62,245 nucleotides of DNA from Paracoccaceae bacterium (GCA_006226775.1 SBGD01000069.1:1-62245), one strand, 5' to 3'. Counted from the stretch's first letter, positions 52,973-61,810 are shown. Numbers and translations: made by a program. The notes: generated by a model from the letters alone, not told the origin.

Positions 52973-53875
52973 TCAGCGCAGCAGTCTGCCCCCCGGCCCC
53001 TCTTCGCGCAGCAGCACCACAAGCGCCACGATGGTCAGCGCCACGCCGCCCAGCACCAGCACCGGCGGCGCGCCGTGGCCCAGCGCCACCTCCCACAACA
53101 GCACCCAGCTTGGCGTCAGGTAGGTATAGGCCATGACCTTGGCCGAGGGCAGCCGCATCGAGGCGACCTGCAACAGCATGAACGAGGCGACCGTGGCGAA
53201 GGTGACAAGGTAGACCAGCGCGACCCAGACGATGGCCGGCAGCGCCGCCCAGTCCGTCGCGATCAGGTCCCGCCAGCCATAGGCCCCGATCAGCACGACC
53301 CCGGCCAGGAGGATGCCGGTGGTGAAGACCACCGCAGGCTCGCCCCGGTTCAGCCGCGCCAGCAGCGGCGCATAGAAGGCGTGACAGATGCAGCCGAGAA
53401 AGAAGATCACCTCGCCGCGACCGATCTCGAAACGCAGCAGGGCCTGCAGGTCGCCCTCGAAGATCACCCAGAGCGCGCCGCTGGCGCCGATCGCCAGCCC
53501 CAGCGCGATGCGCCGGGTCATGATCTGGCGCAAAAGCAGAAAGCCGAAGCCCGCCGCCATGATCGGGATCAGGGTGAAGACGGCCGAGGTGCTGACCGGC
53601 GAGGCGGTCTTGAGCCCCTCGAACATCAGCACGAAATAGGTGCCGAAAAAGCCGGCCAGCAGGAAATAGCGCCAGGGCGCGTCCAGGTGTTCGCGCCGGA
53701 ACTGACCCGAGGCCAGCGACAGCAGGCCGGTCACCAGCGCGGCCAGCAGGAAGCGCGCGACCTGCAGCGCCGCGGGCGCGATCTCGTTGGCGGCCAGCGC
53801 GCCGAGGGAAAACGACCCCGCGACGAAGGCCGAGAAGGTGAGCATCGCCAGATGCCCCTTGGCGGCTTCAGTCAT
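52973..53875 (-). CDS. EamA/DMT-superfamily transporter
   Basis: A 300-residue membrane protein with about ten spans in two EamA repeats, for example FSLGALAANEIAPAALQVAR and VMAYTYLTPSWVLLWEVALG. Such proteins export or import small metabolites. Its start overlaps the end of the LysR gene by eight bases, so the two are co-transcribed, and the regulator may control it. Confidence 0.9.
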   Translation of the reverse strand: MTEAAKGHLAMLTFSAFVAGSFSLGALAANEIAPAALQVARFLLAALVTGLLSLASGQFRREHLDAPWRYFLLAGFFGTYFVLMFEGLKTASPVSTSAVFTLIPIMAAGFGFLLLRQIMTRRIALGLAIGASGALWVIFEGDLQALLRFEIGRGEVIFFLGCICHAFYAPLLARLNRGEPAVVFTTGILLAGVVLIGAYGWRDLIATDWAALPAIVWVALVYLVTFATVASFMLLQVASMRLPSAKVMAYTYLTPSWVLLWEVALGHGAPPVLVLGGVALTIVALVVLLREEGPGGRLLR

Positions 53876-54764
53876 GCAGGGCGCATTCCTTTTCCCAGGC
53901 CCGGCCATGGGCCTTGAGGTATTTCAGGAAGGCCTGGACCTTGACCGCGCGGTGCAGGTCGACATGGGTCACCAGCCACAGGTGCGAGGCCCAGTCGGCC
54001 CGCGGCGGCATGACCTGGACCAGTTGCGGATAGCGCTGCGCCTCGTGGACCGGCACGAAGCCCACGCCCGCGCCCGCCAGGATCGCCTCGGTGGTGGCGC
54101 GCATGTCGGAACTGCGGAAGACAAAGGCGCTTTCCGGCACCTGCGCGCGCAGCCAGCGGTACATCGGCGCGCGGCTTTGCATGTTGTCATGCCCGACCAG
54201 CCGGTGCCGCGCCAGGTCGGCGTCGCGCTCGGGCATGCCATGGGCCGCGACATAGCCCTCGGCGGCATAGAGCGCGAAGGAATGGCGAAAGAACGGCTGC
54301 ACCACGTTGTCGGGCTGCTCGGGCGCGGCCCCGGCGCGGATCGCCACATGCGCCTCGCCGTATTCCAGCCGGAACACCCGGTCGCCGGTCAGGTAGCGGA
54401 TCACCACCTCGGGGTAGTCGCGCTGGAAGGCGGCCATGACCGGCGCCAGTTGCGAGGCCATGCCGACCAGCGAGGTCACCACCAATTCGCCCGAGACGCC
54501 TTCGCCCCGGCCCTTGATCCGGCCTTGCAACTGGTTGAACTGGTCCTCGGTGGCCTGCGCCACGCGCAACAGATCCTCGCCCGCCTCGGTCGGCGTATAG
54601 CCGCGGGCATGGCGCTGGAACAGCTTGGCGCCCAGCTGCGCCTCGAGCGCGTCGATATGGCGGATCACCGTCGCATGATGCACGCCCAGCGCCTCGGCGG
54701 CGCCGCTGACCGTGCCATGCAGCGCCACCTGAAAGGCCGTGCGCACCTCGCCCCAATTGTCCAT
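53868..54764 (-). CDS. LysR-family regulator of the EamA transporter
   Basis: A 298-residue LysR protein. The winged helix includes RTAFQVALHGTVSGAAEALG and VHHATVIRHIDALEAQLGAK. The effector domain contains VTSLVGMASQLAPVMAAFQR. ATG 54764 is at the start of similarity; the frame stays open far upstream without any. The overlap with the EamA gene suggests shared control. Confidence 0.9.
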   Translation of the reverse strand: MDNWGEVRTAFQVALHGTVSGAAEALGVHHATVIRHIDALEAQLGAKLFQRHARGYTPTEAGEDLLRVAQATEDQFNQLQGRIKGRGEGVSGELVVTSLVGMASQLAPVMAAFQRDYPEVVIRYLTGDRVFRLEYGEAHVAIRAGAAPEQPDNVVQPFFRHSFALYAAEGYVAAHGMPERDADLARHRLVGHDNMQSRAPMYRWLRAQVPESAFVFRSSDMRATTEAILAGAGVGFVPVHEAQRYPQLVQVMPPRADWASHLWLVTHVDLHRAVKVQAFLKYLKAHGRAWEKECALHD

Positions 54765-54912
54765 GCTGCTTCTCACCCGCAAACCACTGTGCATATTCTC
54801 ACAAGACGCGGTGATATGACGCCATTGCGTTCGCCAGTTCAATGGGCAATTCGGCGGGACCAGGCGCCCCCGGCCCCTTGACGCCGCGCGGATTTCGCGG
54901 AACCCTTGCCCC

Positions 54913-55416
54913 ATGCGCGTGACCGAAGAGACGCCCGACCGGCTGAGCGCCAGCATCCGGGCCACCTTTACCGGGGTGTTCTGTGCCGTCTTCGGCGCGT
55001 TCTTCGTGCTGATCGGCGGCGCGGCACTGGCCGGTGGCCAGGCGCAAGGCGCGATTATCCTGGTGGCGGGCGGCGGCGTGGCGGCGCTGGGAGCTTTTTT
55101 GCTGCTGCGCCCGACGCGGCTGGTGCTCGACCGCCGCGCCAATACCGCCACGATCACCCGGTCCGGGCTGCGCGGCCAAAGCCGGCAGGCGATCCCGCTC
55201 GACCAGGTGGCCAAGCTGCACGTTCACCGCAAGGGCACCGGCAGCGGCCGGCTCTATCACCTGGTGCTCTGGGTGCCCGAAGGCGCCCACCAGGGCGAGC
55301 ATCCGCTGACCCGCGGCTATTCCACCGGCGGCTGGCGCAAGGGGCGGCTGGCGCGCCGGGTCAACGCCTGGCTGGGGGTCAAAAGCCAAAAACCCGCGTC
55401 TGTTGCGCGGCTCTGA
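54913..55416 (+). CDS. Small membrane protein, function unknown
   Basis: A 167-residue protein with two spans (TGVFCAVFGAFFVLIGGAAL and IILVAGGGVAALGAFLLL). A C-terminal soluble part follows, with the pattern RLVLDRRANTATITRSGLRG and later IPLDQVAKLHVHRKG, like a PH-type bacterial domain. It diverges from the LysR gene. No activity is known. Confidence 0.75.
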   Translation: MRVTEETPDRLSASIRATFTGVFCAVFGAFFVLIGGAALAGGQAQGAIILVAGGGVAALGAFLLLRPTRLVLDRRANTATITRSGLRGQSRQAIPLDQVAKLHVHRKGTGSGRLYHLVLWVPEGAHQGEHPLTRGYSTGGWRKGRLARRVNAWLGVKSQKPASVARL

Positions 55417-55551
55417 GGTTTCGTTTCTCGGGAGATTTTCATGACCTCTGGCTTTTCTGACCGACCCCTAATATCAAAATAGCGTGGCGTCGGCAGAGCG
55501 AAGAGCCTCGGTCACAATAAGGAAAGAACGAATAAGAAGCGGAACAGTTGA

Positions 55552-55944
55552 TTGCCATTGAATTTCCACCCTCGCGCGGGCCAAATTTTGATGTGTAATT
55601 TCAGGGGCTTCGAAGCACCAGAAATGATAAAGGTCAGACCTGTGATGGTCATTTCACCAAGGTTACCGCACCGTTCTGAGATCGTAGCGATTGTCCCGAT
55701 TAGCCTCACTGCACCAATTCACGATCATCAGTTCGTAGTAAAGCTCTCCAAAAACTATCATCCACAAGAGGATGACGCTCTGCCATGTTGGGCAAAGTGT
55801 GACATGGTGATGAATGTCGGACTGCATCGTCTGGAAGGCTTCAAGATCGGACGACGGAAATGGGACACGCCGCAAGCTACTGCGGAGGATTTACACGCCG
55901 TTAGGGTTGGTGTGCTATACGGCTTGGGTCTGCACAAGAGATAA
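55552..55944 (+). CDS. PemK/MazF-like toxin, orphan
   Basis: A 130-residue PemK/MazF-like protein. It has NFHPRAGQILMCNFRGFEAP near the N-terminus, the strand VRPVMVISPRLPHRSEIVAI, VPISLTAPI, and a later MVMNVGLHRLEGFK. MazF-like proteins cut RNA. The start is TTG 55552 with GGAAC upstream. Codon use and base composition are AT-richer than every neighbour, a sign of transfer. No protein antitoxin gene is seen on either side. Confidence 0.8.
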   Translation: MPLNFHPRAGQILMCNFRGFEAPEMIKVRPVMVISPRLPHRSEIVAIVPISLTAPIHDHQFVVKLSKNYHPQEDDALPCWAKCDMVMNVGLHRLEGFKIGRRKWDTPQATAEDLHAVRVGVLYGLGLHKR

Positions 55945-55977
55945 CAGTAATAACTTGTGACTTGATAAGCCAAGCCC

Positions 55978-56114
55978 GGCGTACTACCTACGCCTTGTAT
56001 CCCGTTTATCGGGCTTTAAGACCTAGAGTACTAGGCAGGTTGGCCAGGGGACGATGACAAGTCCAGGTCAGCCTAGATATTGTCACTGTCCTTGAGCCCC
56101 GCTAGCGCGGGGCT
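55978..56114 (+). ncRNA. Structured region downstream of the PemK-like gene; possible small RNA
   Basis: A run of stem-loops: GGCGTA/TACGCC (55978-55994); CCCG/CGGG with CTTT (56001-56017), which may end the PemK message; CCTAG/CTAGG (56022-56035); and an imperfect 12-bp stem, GGACGATGACAA against TTGTCACTGTCC (56049-56091). It ends with AGCCCCGC/GCGGGGCT plus TTCGTATTT (56095-56123), a good Rho-independent terminator. No open frame explains it. A small RNA ending near 56120 is plausible; a promoter is only weakly suggested (TTGATA at 55962). Confidence 0.4.
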
Positions 56115-56121
56115 TTCGTAT

Positions 56122-56177
56122 TTCACGGCAGTACGGTCTATGGATCAACCACCGCCTTGAACACCTACTGCCGTGAA
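56122..56177. repeat. 12-bp inverted repeat before ffh
   Basis: TTCACGGCAGTA (56122-56133) and TACTGCCGTGAA (56166-56177) are perfect inverse complements separated by 32 bases. They border the AT-richer patch on its right side. They could be an operator, a hairpin, or a scar of an inserted element. Confidence 0.55.
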
Positions 56178-56189
56178 TATGGCACCGGC

Positions 56190-56218
56190 TTGACAGCCCG
56201 CGCAAATCCGCCTATTTC
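56190..56218 (+). promoter_or_regulatory. Sigma-70-type promoter for ffh
   Basis: TTGACA (56190-56195) and TATTTC (56213-56218) are 17 bases apart, a strong housekeeping pair. The leader of about 150 bases contains a stem CTCCCAC/GTGGGAG (56278-56306) followed by CGTTTGTGCTTT, which may attenuate transcription. No 4.5S RNA gene is found in this leader. Confidence 0.65.
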
Positions 56219-56377
56219 CCGCGCCAACACCCGGAAGCGTCAGACCTTCCGGTCCCTTGGGCCTTGCCCGGGATCGCCTCCCACCAGCGCGTTGCGCCCG
56301 TGGGAGCGTTTGTGCTTTGAGCGGTCGCGTCTTATGTGGGGCGGCAAGAGAAACGAGATCGGGAGGCCAGGCGGCCC

Positions 56378-57880
56378 ATGTTCGAAAATCTGTCAGAACG
56401 CCTCTCGGGCGTCTTCGACCGCCTCACCAAGCAGGGCGCGCTGAGCGCCGATGACGTCAAGACCGCGCTGCGCGAGGTGCGGGTGGCGCTCTTGGAGGCC
56501 GACGTCTCGCTGCCCGTGGCGCGGCAGTTCATCAAGGCGGTCGAGGAAAAGGCCACCGGCGCGGCGGTGACGAAATCGGTCACCCCGGGCCAGCAGGTCG
56601 TCAAGATCGTCCATGACGAGCTGATCGAAGTGCTCAAGGGCGAAGGCGAGCCCGGCACGCTGAAGATCGACAATGCCCCCGCGCCGATCCTGATGGTGGG
56701 CCTGCAGGGCTCGGGCAAGACCACCACCACCGGCAAGCTGGCCAAGCGCTTGAAGGACCGCGAGGGCAAGAAGGTGCTGCTGGCCTCGCTCGACATCTAC
56801 CGCCCCGCGGCGATGGAGCAGCTGGCGGTGCTGGGCAAGCAGGTCGGCGTCGACACCCTGCCCATCGTCAAGGGCGAGACCGCGGTGCAGATCGCCAGGC
56901 GCGCGAAACAGCAGGCGATGCTGGGCGGCTATGACGTCTATATGCTGGATACCGCCGGGCGGCTCCAGATCGACGAAGTCCTGATGAAGGAAGTCGAGGA
57001 TGTCCGCGACGCGGTGCAGCCGCGCGAGACGCTTCTGGTGGTCGACGGGTTGACCGGGCAGGTCGCCGTTGAGGTCGCCGAGGAATTCGACGGCAAGATC
57101 GGCATTTCCGGCGTCGTGCTGACGCGGATGGACGGCGACGGGCGCGGCGGGGCGGCGCTCTCGATGCGCGCGGTGACCGGCAAGCCGATCAAGTTCGTGG
57201 GCCTGGGCGAGAAGATGGACGCGCTCGAGACCTTCGAGCCCGAGCGCATCGCCGGCCGTATCCTCGGCATGGGCGATATCGTGGCCCTGGTCGAGAAGGC
57301 GCAGGAAACGCTGGAGATCGAACAGGCCGAGCGCATGATGAAGCGCTTTCAGAAGGGCCAGTTCAACTTCAACGACCTCAAGATGCAGATGGAGCAGATG
57401 CTCAAGATGGGCGGCATGGAGGGCATGATGTCGATGATGCCCGGCATGGGCAAGATGGCGAAACAGGTCGAGGACTCGGGCTTCGACGACCGCGCCATTC
57501 GCCAGCAGATCGCGCTCATCAACTCGATGACCAAGAAGGAACGCGCCAATCCCAAGCTGCTCCAGGCGTCGCGCAAGAAGCGCATCGCGGCGGGGGCCGG
57601 GATGGAGGTCTCCGAGCTCAACAAGCTTCTGAAGATGCAGCGCCAGATGGGCGACATGATGAAGAAGATGGGCAAGATGGGCAAAGGCGGCATGCTGAAA
57701 CAGGCCATGCGCGGCATGTTCGGCGGCAAGGGCGGACTGCCGCCCGAAATGGCGCAGGGCATGGACCCCAAGGCGCTGGAAGCCGCGGCCAAGCAGATGG
57801 GCGGCAAGGGCGGCTTGCCCGGTCTGGGTGGCGGCATGGGTCTGCCGCCGGGCCTCAGCGGCTTCGGCAAGAAGAAGTAA
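56378..57880 (+). CDS. ffh: Signal recognition particle protein Ffh
   Basis: A 500-residue SRP54 GTPase that binds signal peptides and 4.5S RNA and docks with FtsY. The N domain is followed by the G domain, with GLQGSGKTT at residues 108-116, LDTAGRLQID and the TRMDGDGRGG motif. A methionine-rich M domain follows (QMEQMLKMGGMEGMMSMMPG), ending GFGKKK. GGGAGG precedes ATG 56378. Confidence 0.97.
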   Translation: MFENLSERLSGVFDRLTKQGALSADDVKTALREVRVALLEADVSLPVARQFIKAVEEKATGAAVTKSVTPGQQVVKIVHDELIEVLKGEGEPGTLKIDNAPAPILMVGLQGSGKTTTTGKLAKRLKDREGKKVLLASLDIYRPAAMEQLAVLGKQVGVDTLPIVKGETAVQIARRAKQQAMLGGYDVYMLDTAGRLQIDEVLMKEVEDVRDAVQPRETLLVVDGLTGQVAVEVAEEFDGKIGISGVVLTRMDGDGRGGAALSMRAVTGKPIKFVGLGEKMDALETFEPERIAGRILGMGDIVALVEKAQETLEIEQAERMMKRFQKGQFNFNDLKMQMEQMLKMGGMEGMMSMMPGMGKMAKQVEDSGFDDRAIRQQIALINSMTKKERANPKLLQASRKKRIAAGAGMEVSELNKLLKMQRQMGDMMKKMGKMGKGGMLKQAMRGMFGGKGGLPPEMAQGMDPKALEAAAKQMGGKGGLPGLGGGMGLPPGLSGFGKKK

Positions 57881-57883
57881 CCG

Positions 57884-58447
57884 ATGGTCTCGCCCGTCAC
57901 CCTCCCCTGCCCCGGCGCTGACATTGCCGCCGCCGCGCGTGCCACGCTGCCCGTGCTGGCGACCGCGCGGCTGATGCTGCGCGCGCCGGAGGTGGCGGAT
58001 TTCGAATTGTTCGAGCGGCTGTTCTCGCTGCCCTCGGCCAAGTTCATGGGCGAAGCGCCGGACAGCGAGACGATCTGGGCGCAGTTCACCAACTACGTGG
58101 CCGGCTGGGTGCTCCGCGGTGACGGCATGTTCACCGTCTGCCATCATGGTGCGCCGGTGGGCTTTGTCTTTGCGGGCGTCGAGCCGGGCGACCAGGCGAT
58201 CGAACTGCGCTTTTTCATCGCGCCCGAGCATCAGCGCAAGGGCTTCGCTTTCGAGGCCGCCGAGGCCGCGCTGGCGCATCTGAAAGCCATCGGCGCGGCA
58301 GAGATTGTCAGCTACGTCTCCCCCGCCAATACCGCCAGCCAGGCGCTGGTGACCAAGCTGGGCGGCGTGCAGAGCGGCGAATTGGACGGCGCGCTGGTGT
58401 TTTCCTACCCGCTGGACGATGACGGCGGGCCGGAGGCCTATGCATGA
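57884..58447 (+). CDS. GNAT acetyltransferase, first of three
   Basis: A 187-residue RimJ/RimL-like N-acetyltransferase with TARLMLRAPEVADFELFERL at the front and the acetyl-CoA loop PEHQRKGFAFEAAEAALAHL. It begins three bases after ffh and overlaps the next GNAT gene (ATGA). Substrate unknown. Confidence 0.88.
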   Translation: MVSPVTLPCPGADIAAAARATLPVLATARLMLRAPEVADFELFERLFSLPSAKFMGEAPDSETIWAQFTNYVAGWVLRGDGMFTVCHHGAPVGFVFAGVEPGDQAIELRFFIAPEHQRKGFAFEAAEAALAHLKAIGAAEIVSYVSPANTASQALVTKLGGVQSGELDGALVFSYPLDDDGGPEAYA

Positions 58448-58971
58448 CGCGGCTCTCCGTCGATATCCCGGTGATCGAGACCGACCGTCTTAGGCTGCGC
58501 GAACCGCGCGACAGCGATCTCGAGGCGCATATCGCCTTCATGGCGGGCGAGCGCTCGGCCATGGTGGGCGGGCCGCAGGACCGGTTTCTGGCGCAGCGCG
58601 GCTTTGTCTCGTCGCTGGGGCATTGGCTGCTGCGCGGTTACGGCATGTGGGTCATGGCATTGAAATCCGATGACACGCCGATCGGGCGCATGGGCTTCAT
58701 CTTCTACGAAGGCTGGGACGAGCCGGAGATTGGCTGGCACGTCTATGACGGGTTTGAAGGCAAGGGCTATGTCTTTGAGGCCGCGAGGGCCGCCCTGCAA
58801 ACCGGCGCCGTGACATTCGGCCTTGACGGCGTGGTCTCCTATATCGACCCCGCCAACAGCCGCTCGGCGGCGCTGGCCGAACGGCTGGGCGCCGCGGTGG
58901 AACGCGACGGCACGCTCTTGGGCAAGCCCTGCCAGGTCTGGCGCCACCGCAAACAGGCGGAGGCGCTGTAA
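58444..58971 (+). CDS. GNAT acetyltransferase, second of three
   Basis: A 175-residue RimJ/RimL-like enzyme: VIETDRLRLREPRDSDLEAH, then EIGWHVYDGFEGKGYVFEAA for the acetyl-CoA loop and SYIDPANSRSAALAERLGA. It overlaps both neighbours by a few bases. Related to but clearly diverged from the first and third copies. Confidence 0.9.
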   Translation: MTRLSVDIPVIETDRLRLREPRDSDLEAHIAFMAGERSAMVGGPQDRFLAQRGFVSSLGHWLLRGYGMWVMALKSDDTPIGRMGFIFYEGWDEPEIGWHVYDGFEGKGYVFEAARAALQTGAVTFGLDGVVSYIDPANSRSAALAERLGAAVERDGTLLGKPCQVWRHRKQAEAL

Positions 58972-59576
58972 TGTCCCTGCCCGAGATTCCCGTGATCGAG
59001 ACCCGCCGCCTGATCCTGCGCGGCCCCGAGGCCGAGGATTACCCCGACTTCAAGGCGACCTTCAGCTCCTATCGGTCGCGCTTCATGGGCGGGCCGCTGA
59101 ATGCCTACGAGGCCTGGATGCTCTATGCCGCCGAGATCGGCCATTGGCAGATCCGCGGCTACGGCATGTGGATGATCCACCACAAGGACAGCGGCGAGAC
59201 GCTGGGCATGGCCGGCGGCTGGAAACCGGCGAAATGGCCCGAGGCCGAGATCGCCTGGATCATCTGGCCCGACAAGGCCGGCAAAGGCTTCGCGCTGGAG
59301 GCCACGAGCGCCGTGCGCCGGTATCTTTATACCCACCTGGGCTGGGAGCGCGCGGTCAGCTACCTCGACCCCAAGAACCTCGACAGCATCCGCCTGGCCG
59401 AACGGCTGGGGGCGAAGAAGGACCATGACGCGCCCAGTGTCGATGGCAATGACGTGGTCTACCGCCACCCCGCGCCGGCCCAACTGGACGGCACCCAGCT
59501 GGCCCATGGCATCGACATGGAGATCAGCCATTACGCCGACCCGCTGTTTCAGCCGAAAGGATACGCCCTTGACTGA
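58971..59576 (+). CDS. GNAT acetyltransferase, third of three
   Basis: A 201-residue GNAT with VIETRRLILRGPEAEDYPDF, EIAWIIWPDKAGKGFALEAT and SYLDPKNLDSIRLAERLGAK. It starts on the last base of the preceding stop codon and overlaps the chorismate mutase start. It has a longer C-terminal tail than the second copy. Substrate unknown. Confidence 0.9.
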   Translation: MSLPEIPVIETRRLILRGPEAEDYPDFKATFSSYRSRFMGGPLNAYEAWMLYAAEIGHWQIRGYGMWMIHHKDSGETLGMAGGWKPAKWPEAEIAWIIWPDKAGKGFALEATSAVRRYLYTHLGWERAVSYLDPKNLDSIRLAERLGAKKDHDAPSVDGNDVVYRHPAPAQLDGTQLAHGIDMEISHYADPLFQPKGYALD

Positions 59577-59865
59577 CGACGTGACCCGCGCCGCCGCCCT
59601 TCTCAAGGATCACCGCGCCAGCATCGACCGGCTGGACGCGATCCTTGTCTATACCCTGGGCGAGCGGTTCAAGCACACCCAGGCGGTGGGCGTTCTCAAG
59701 GCCCAGCACGACCTGCCCCCCTCCGACCCGGACCGCGAAGCCAGACAGATCGCGCGCCTGGAGGACCTGGCCCGCCGGGCCGATCTCGACCCGGAATTTG
59801 CCAAGAAGTTCCTGAACTTCATCATCGCCGAAGTCATTCAGCACCACGAACGACATCAGACGTAG
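59569..59865 (+). CDS. Chorismate mutase (AroQ type)
   Basis: A 98-residue all-helical AroQ-type chorismate mutase. Visible are [20 protein letters not shown] (the arginine and the IDxLD motif), [15 protein letters not shown] and a helical C-terminus [17 protein letters not shown]. It converts chorismate to prephenate for Phe and Tyr. The start is TTG 59569 with GAAAGG before it, overlapping the GNAT gene. It precedes rpsP by 46 bases. Confidence 0.88.
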   Translation: MTDDVTRAAALLKDHRASIDRLDAILVYTLGERFKHTQAVGVLKAQHDLPPSDPDREARQIARLEDLARRADLDPEFAKKFLNFIIAEVIQHHERHQT

Positions 59866-59911
59866 GCCGGGCTCACCGGCCCCCTACCCGCCATTCAAAG
59901 GAGAAAACCAA

Positions 59912-60277
59912 ATGGCCATCAAACTTCGTCTCGCCCGCGGCGGCAGCAAGAAACGCCCCTTCTACCGCATCGTCGTCGCCGACAGCCGGATGCCGCGCGA
60001 CGGGCGCTACATCGAGCGCCTGGGCACCTACAACCCGCTGCTGCCGAAAGACAGCGAAGAGCGCGTCAAGATCGACATGGAGCGCGTGCAGTACTGGATG
60101 AGCCAGGGCGCCCAGGCCACCGACCGCGTGTCGCGCTTCCTCGAAGCCGCCGGCGTCGTCGAGAAGAAAGAGCGCGCCAACCTCAAGAAGGGCGTGCCCG
60201 GCGAGAAGGCCAAGAGCCGCGCCGAAGAGAAGGCCGCCAAGGCCGCCGAAGCCGCCGAGGCCCCGGCAGAGGCATAA
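59912..60277 (+). CDS. rpsP: 30S ribosomal protein S16
   Basis: A 121-residue S16 beginning [20 protein letters not shown], then [20 protein letters not shown]. The C-terminal Ala/Glu/Lys-rich tail ([20 protein letters not shown]) is an alphaproteobacterial extension. AAAGGAGAAAACC is the ribosome-binding site. A terminator follows, so rimM may need its own promoter or read-through. Confidence 0.97.
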   Translation: MAIKLRLARGGSKKRPFYRIVVADSRMPRDGRYIERLGTYNPLLPKDSEERVKIDMERVQYWMSQGAQATDRVSRFLEAAGVVEKKERANLKKGVPGEKAKSRAEEKAAKAAEAAEAPAEA

Positions 60278-60293
60278 GCCGCCGGCGACCAGG

Positions 60294-60320
60294 GGCCCGG
60301 GTGTCACGCCCGGGCCTTTT
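60294..60320 (+). terminator. Rho-independent terminator after rpsP
   Basis: GGCCCGGG pairs with CCCGGGCC around a seven-base loop and is followed directly by TTTT. It lies 16 bases after the rpsP stop. Confidence 0.88.
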
Positions 60321-60474
60321 CGCGCAAAGGCGCGCGCGAGGCGACGGATCCGGGTGATCCGGCGCGTCACGGCCGCTTTTGGCGCGGGGATGTTGTTCGA
60401 TGGGTCGACGCGGCGCAGCGCCTGCGCGGCCACCGGCGGGCAGGGCCGCGCCGGATTTGCGGAGAGAACCAGCC

Positions 60475-60996
60475 ATGGCCGAACTGGTCTGTGTCGGAGC
60501 GATTGCCGGGGCCTTCGGGGTCAACGGCGAAGTGCGCCTGAAAAGCTTCACCGCCGATCCGCAGGCCATTGCCGGCTATGGCCCGCTTGCGACCGAGGAT
60601 GGCGCGCGGACCTTCGAGGTCACCCTGGGCCGTCCGGTCAAGGGCGGCTTTGCCGCGCATCTGTCCGGCGTGCACACCAAGGAGGATGCCGACGCCCTGC
60701 GCGGGGTGCAGCTTTTCGCGCCGCGCGACCGCCTGCCCGACCTGCCGGACGATGAATTCTACCACGCCGACCTGATCGGGCTCGAGGTTTTCGACACCGG
60801 CGGCGCCGCGCTGGGCCGGATCAAGGCGGTGCACAACCACGGCGCCGACGACCTGCTGGAAATCCACGGGCCGGGCCTGCGCAACACGGTGCTTCTGCCC
60901 TTCACCCGCGCCGCCGTGCCGACGGTGGACCTGGGCGCCGGGCGCATCGTCGCCGATCCGCCCGACGGGCTGTTTCCCAACGCCGACGAGGGCTGA
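60475..60996 (+). CDS. rimM: Ribosome maturation factor RimM
   Basis: A 173-residue 16S processing factor that binds S19 during 30S assembly. The N-terminal domain reads [20 protein letters not shown] and the PRC-barrel part includes [14 protein letters not shown] and [10 protein letters not shown]. It follows rpsP in the usual order. GGAGAGAACCAGCC precedes ATG 60475. Confidence 0.95.
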   Translation: MAELVCVGAIAGAFGVNGEVRLKSFTADPQAIAGYGPLATEDGARTFEVTLGRPVKGGFAAHLSGVHTKEDADALRGVQLFAPRDRLPDLPDDEFYHADLIGLEVFDTGGAALGRIKAVHNHGADDLLEIHGPGLRNTVLLPFTRAAVPTVDLGAGRIVADPPDGLFPNADEG

Positions 60997-60999
60997 GCC

Positions 61000-61800
61000 A
61001 TGGTGCGGGTGGTGATCCATGCCGGGTTTCACAAGACCGGCACCAGTTCGGTCCAGTCCATGGCGCGCGCCAATGCCGCGCTGTTGCAGCCGCATGCGCG
61101 CATCCTCCTGCGCGCCGATTTCCGCGCCCTGACCGAGGCGACGCGCGCCTATTCCGTCACCCGCAAGCCCCGCGCGCTGGACCGGGTCCATGCCGAGGCC
61201 GAGGCGGTCTTCCAAGCGCTCGATCCCGCCGATCCGCGGCCCGTCGCGCTGCTGAGCGAGGATCTCTGCGGGCATCTGCCGGGCCGCCACGACATTGCCG
61301 ACTACGGCGCCGCCCCGGCGCTGATGGCGCAACTGGCCGCCGCCGCGGTCGCGGTGCTGGGCCCGGAGGTCGGGCTGCATTTTCACCTTTCCACCCGCGC
61401 CGCCGCGCCGTGGTTTCGCAGCGCCTATTGGCAGATCCTGCGCTCGGCCCGGCGCACCGAAGGCCCCGAGGACTTCGCCCGCCTGCATGCCGGTGCCGCC
61501 GATTTCGACCCGGTGGTGGCCGGGATCGCGGCGGCGGTCGCGCCCTATCCGGTCGAGCCGGTGGCGCTGGAGGGCCTGCGCGAGGCGCCACAGGGCCCGA
61601 TGACGCCGCTGCTCGACCTGCTGGCCATCCCGCCCGAGATCCGCGCCGCGCTGGCGCCCGCCGCACCGGCCAATGTCCGGCCCGAGGGGCTGGACGAGGT
61701 CTTTCTCGCGCTCAACCGCTGCGGGTTGCCCGATGGCAAGGTGGCGATGCTGAAAAAGACCACGCTGCGGGTGGCCCGGCGCTTGCAGGCCAAGGCCTGA
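61000..61800 (+). CDS. Sulfotransferase-like P-loop protein
   Basis: A 266-residue protein starting VRVVIHAGFHKTGTSSVQSM, a P-loop of the type that binds PAPS in sulfotransferases and their relatives. The rest (for example LHFHLSTRAAAPWFRSAYWQ) fits the fold loosely. It begins three bases after rimM, replacing trmD in the common order, so it may be an insertion between rimM and the rest of that operon. Acceptor unknown. Confidence 0.75.
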   Translation: MVRVVIHAGFHKTGTSSVQSMARANAALLQPHARILLRADFRALTEATRAYSVTRKPRALDRVHAEAEAVFQALDPADPRPVALLSEDLCGHLPGRHDIADYGAAPALMAQLAAAAVAVLGPEVGLHFHLSTRAAAPWFRSAYWQILRSARRTEGPEDFARLHAGAADFDPVVAGIAAAVAPYPVEPVALEGLREAPQGPMTPLLDLLAIPPEIRAALAPAAPANVRPEGLDEVFLALNRCGLPDGKVAMLKKTTLRVARRLQAKA

Positions 61801-61810
61801 AGCCCGGGCC

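Noticed and set aside
55441-55482. 13-codon frame before the PemK-like gene as an antitoxin
   Set aside because: Too short for any known antitoxin and without a ribosome-binding site of note.
56140-56377. 4.5S SRP RNA gene upstream of ffh
   Set aside because: The conserved GGAAGCAGCC-type apical loop of SRP RNA is absent; the hairpins there look like leader elements.
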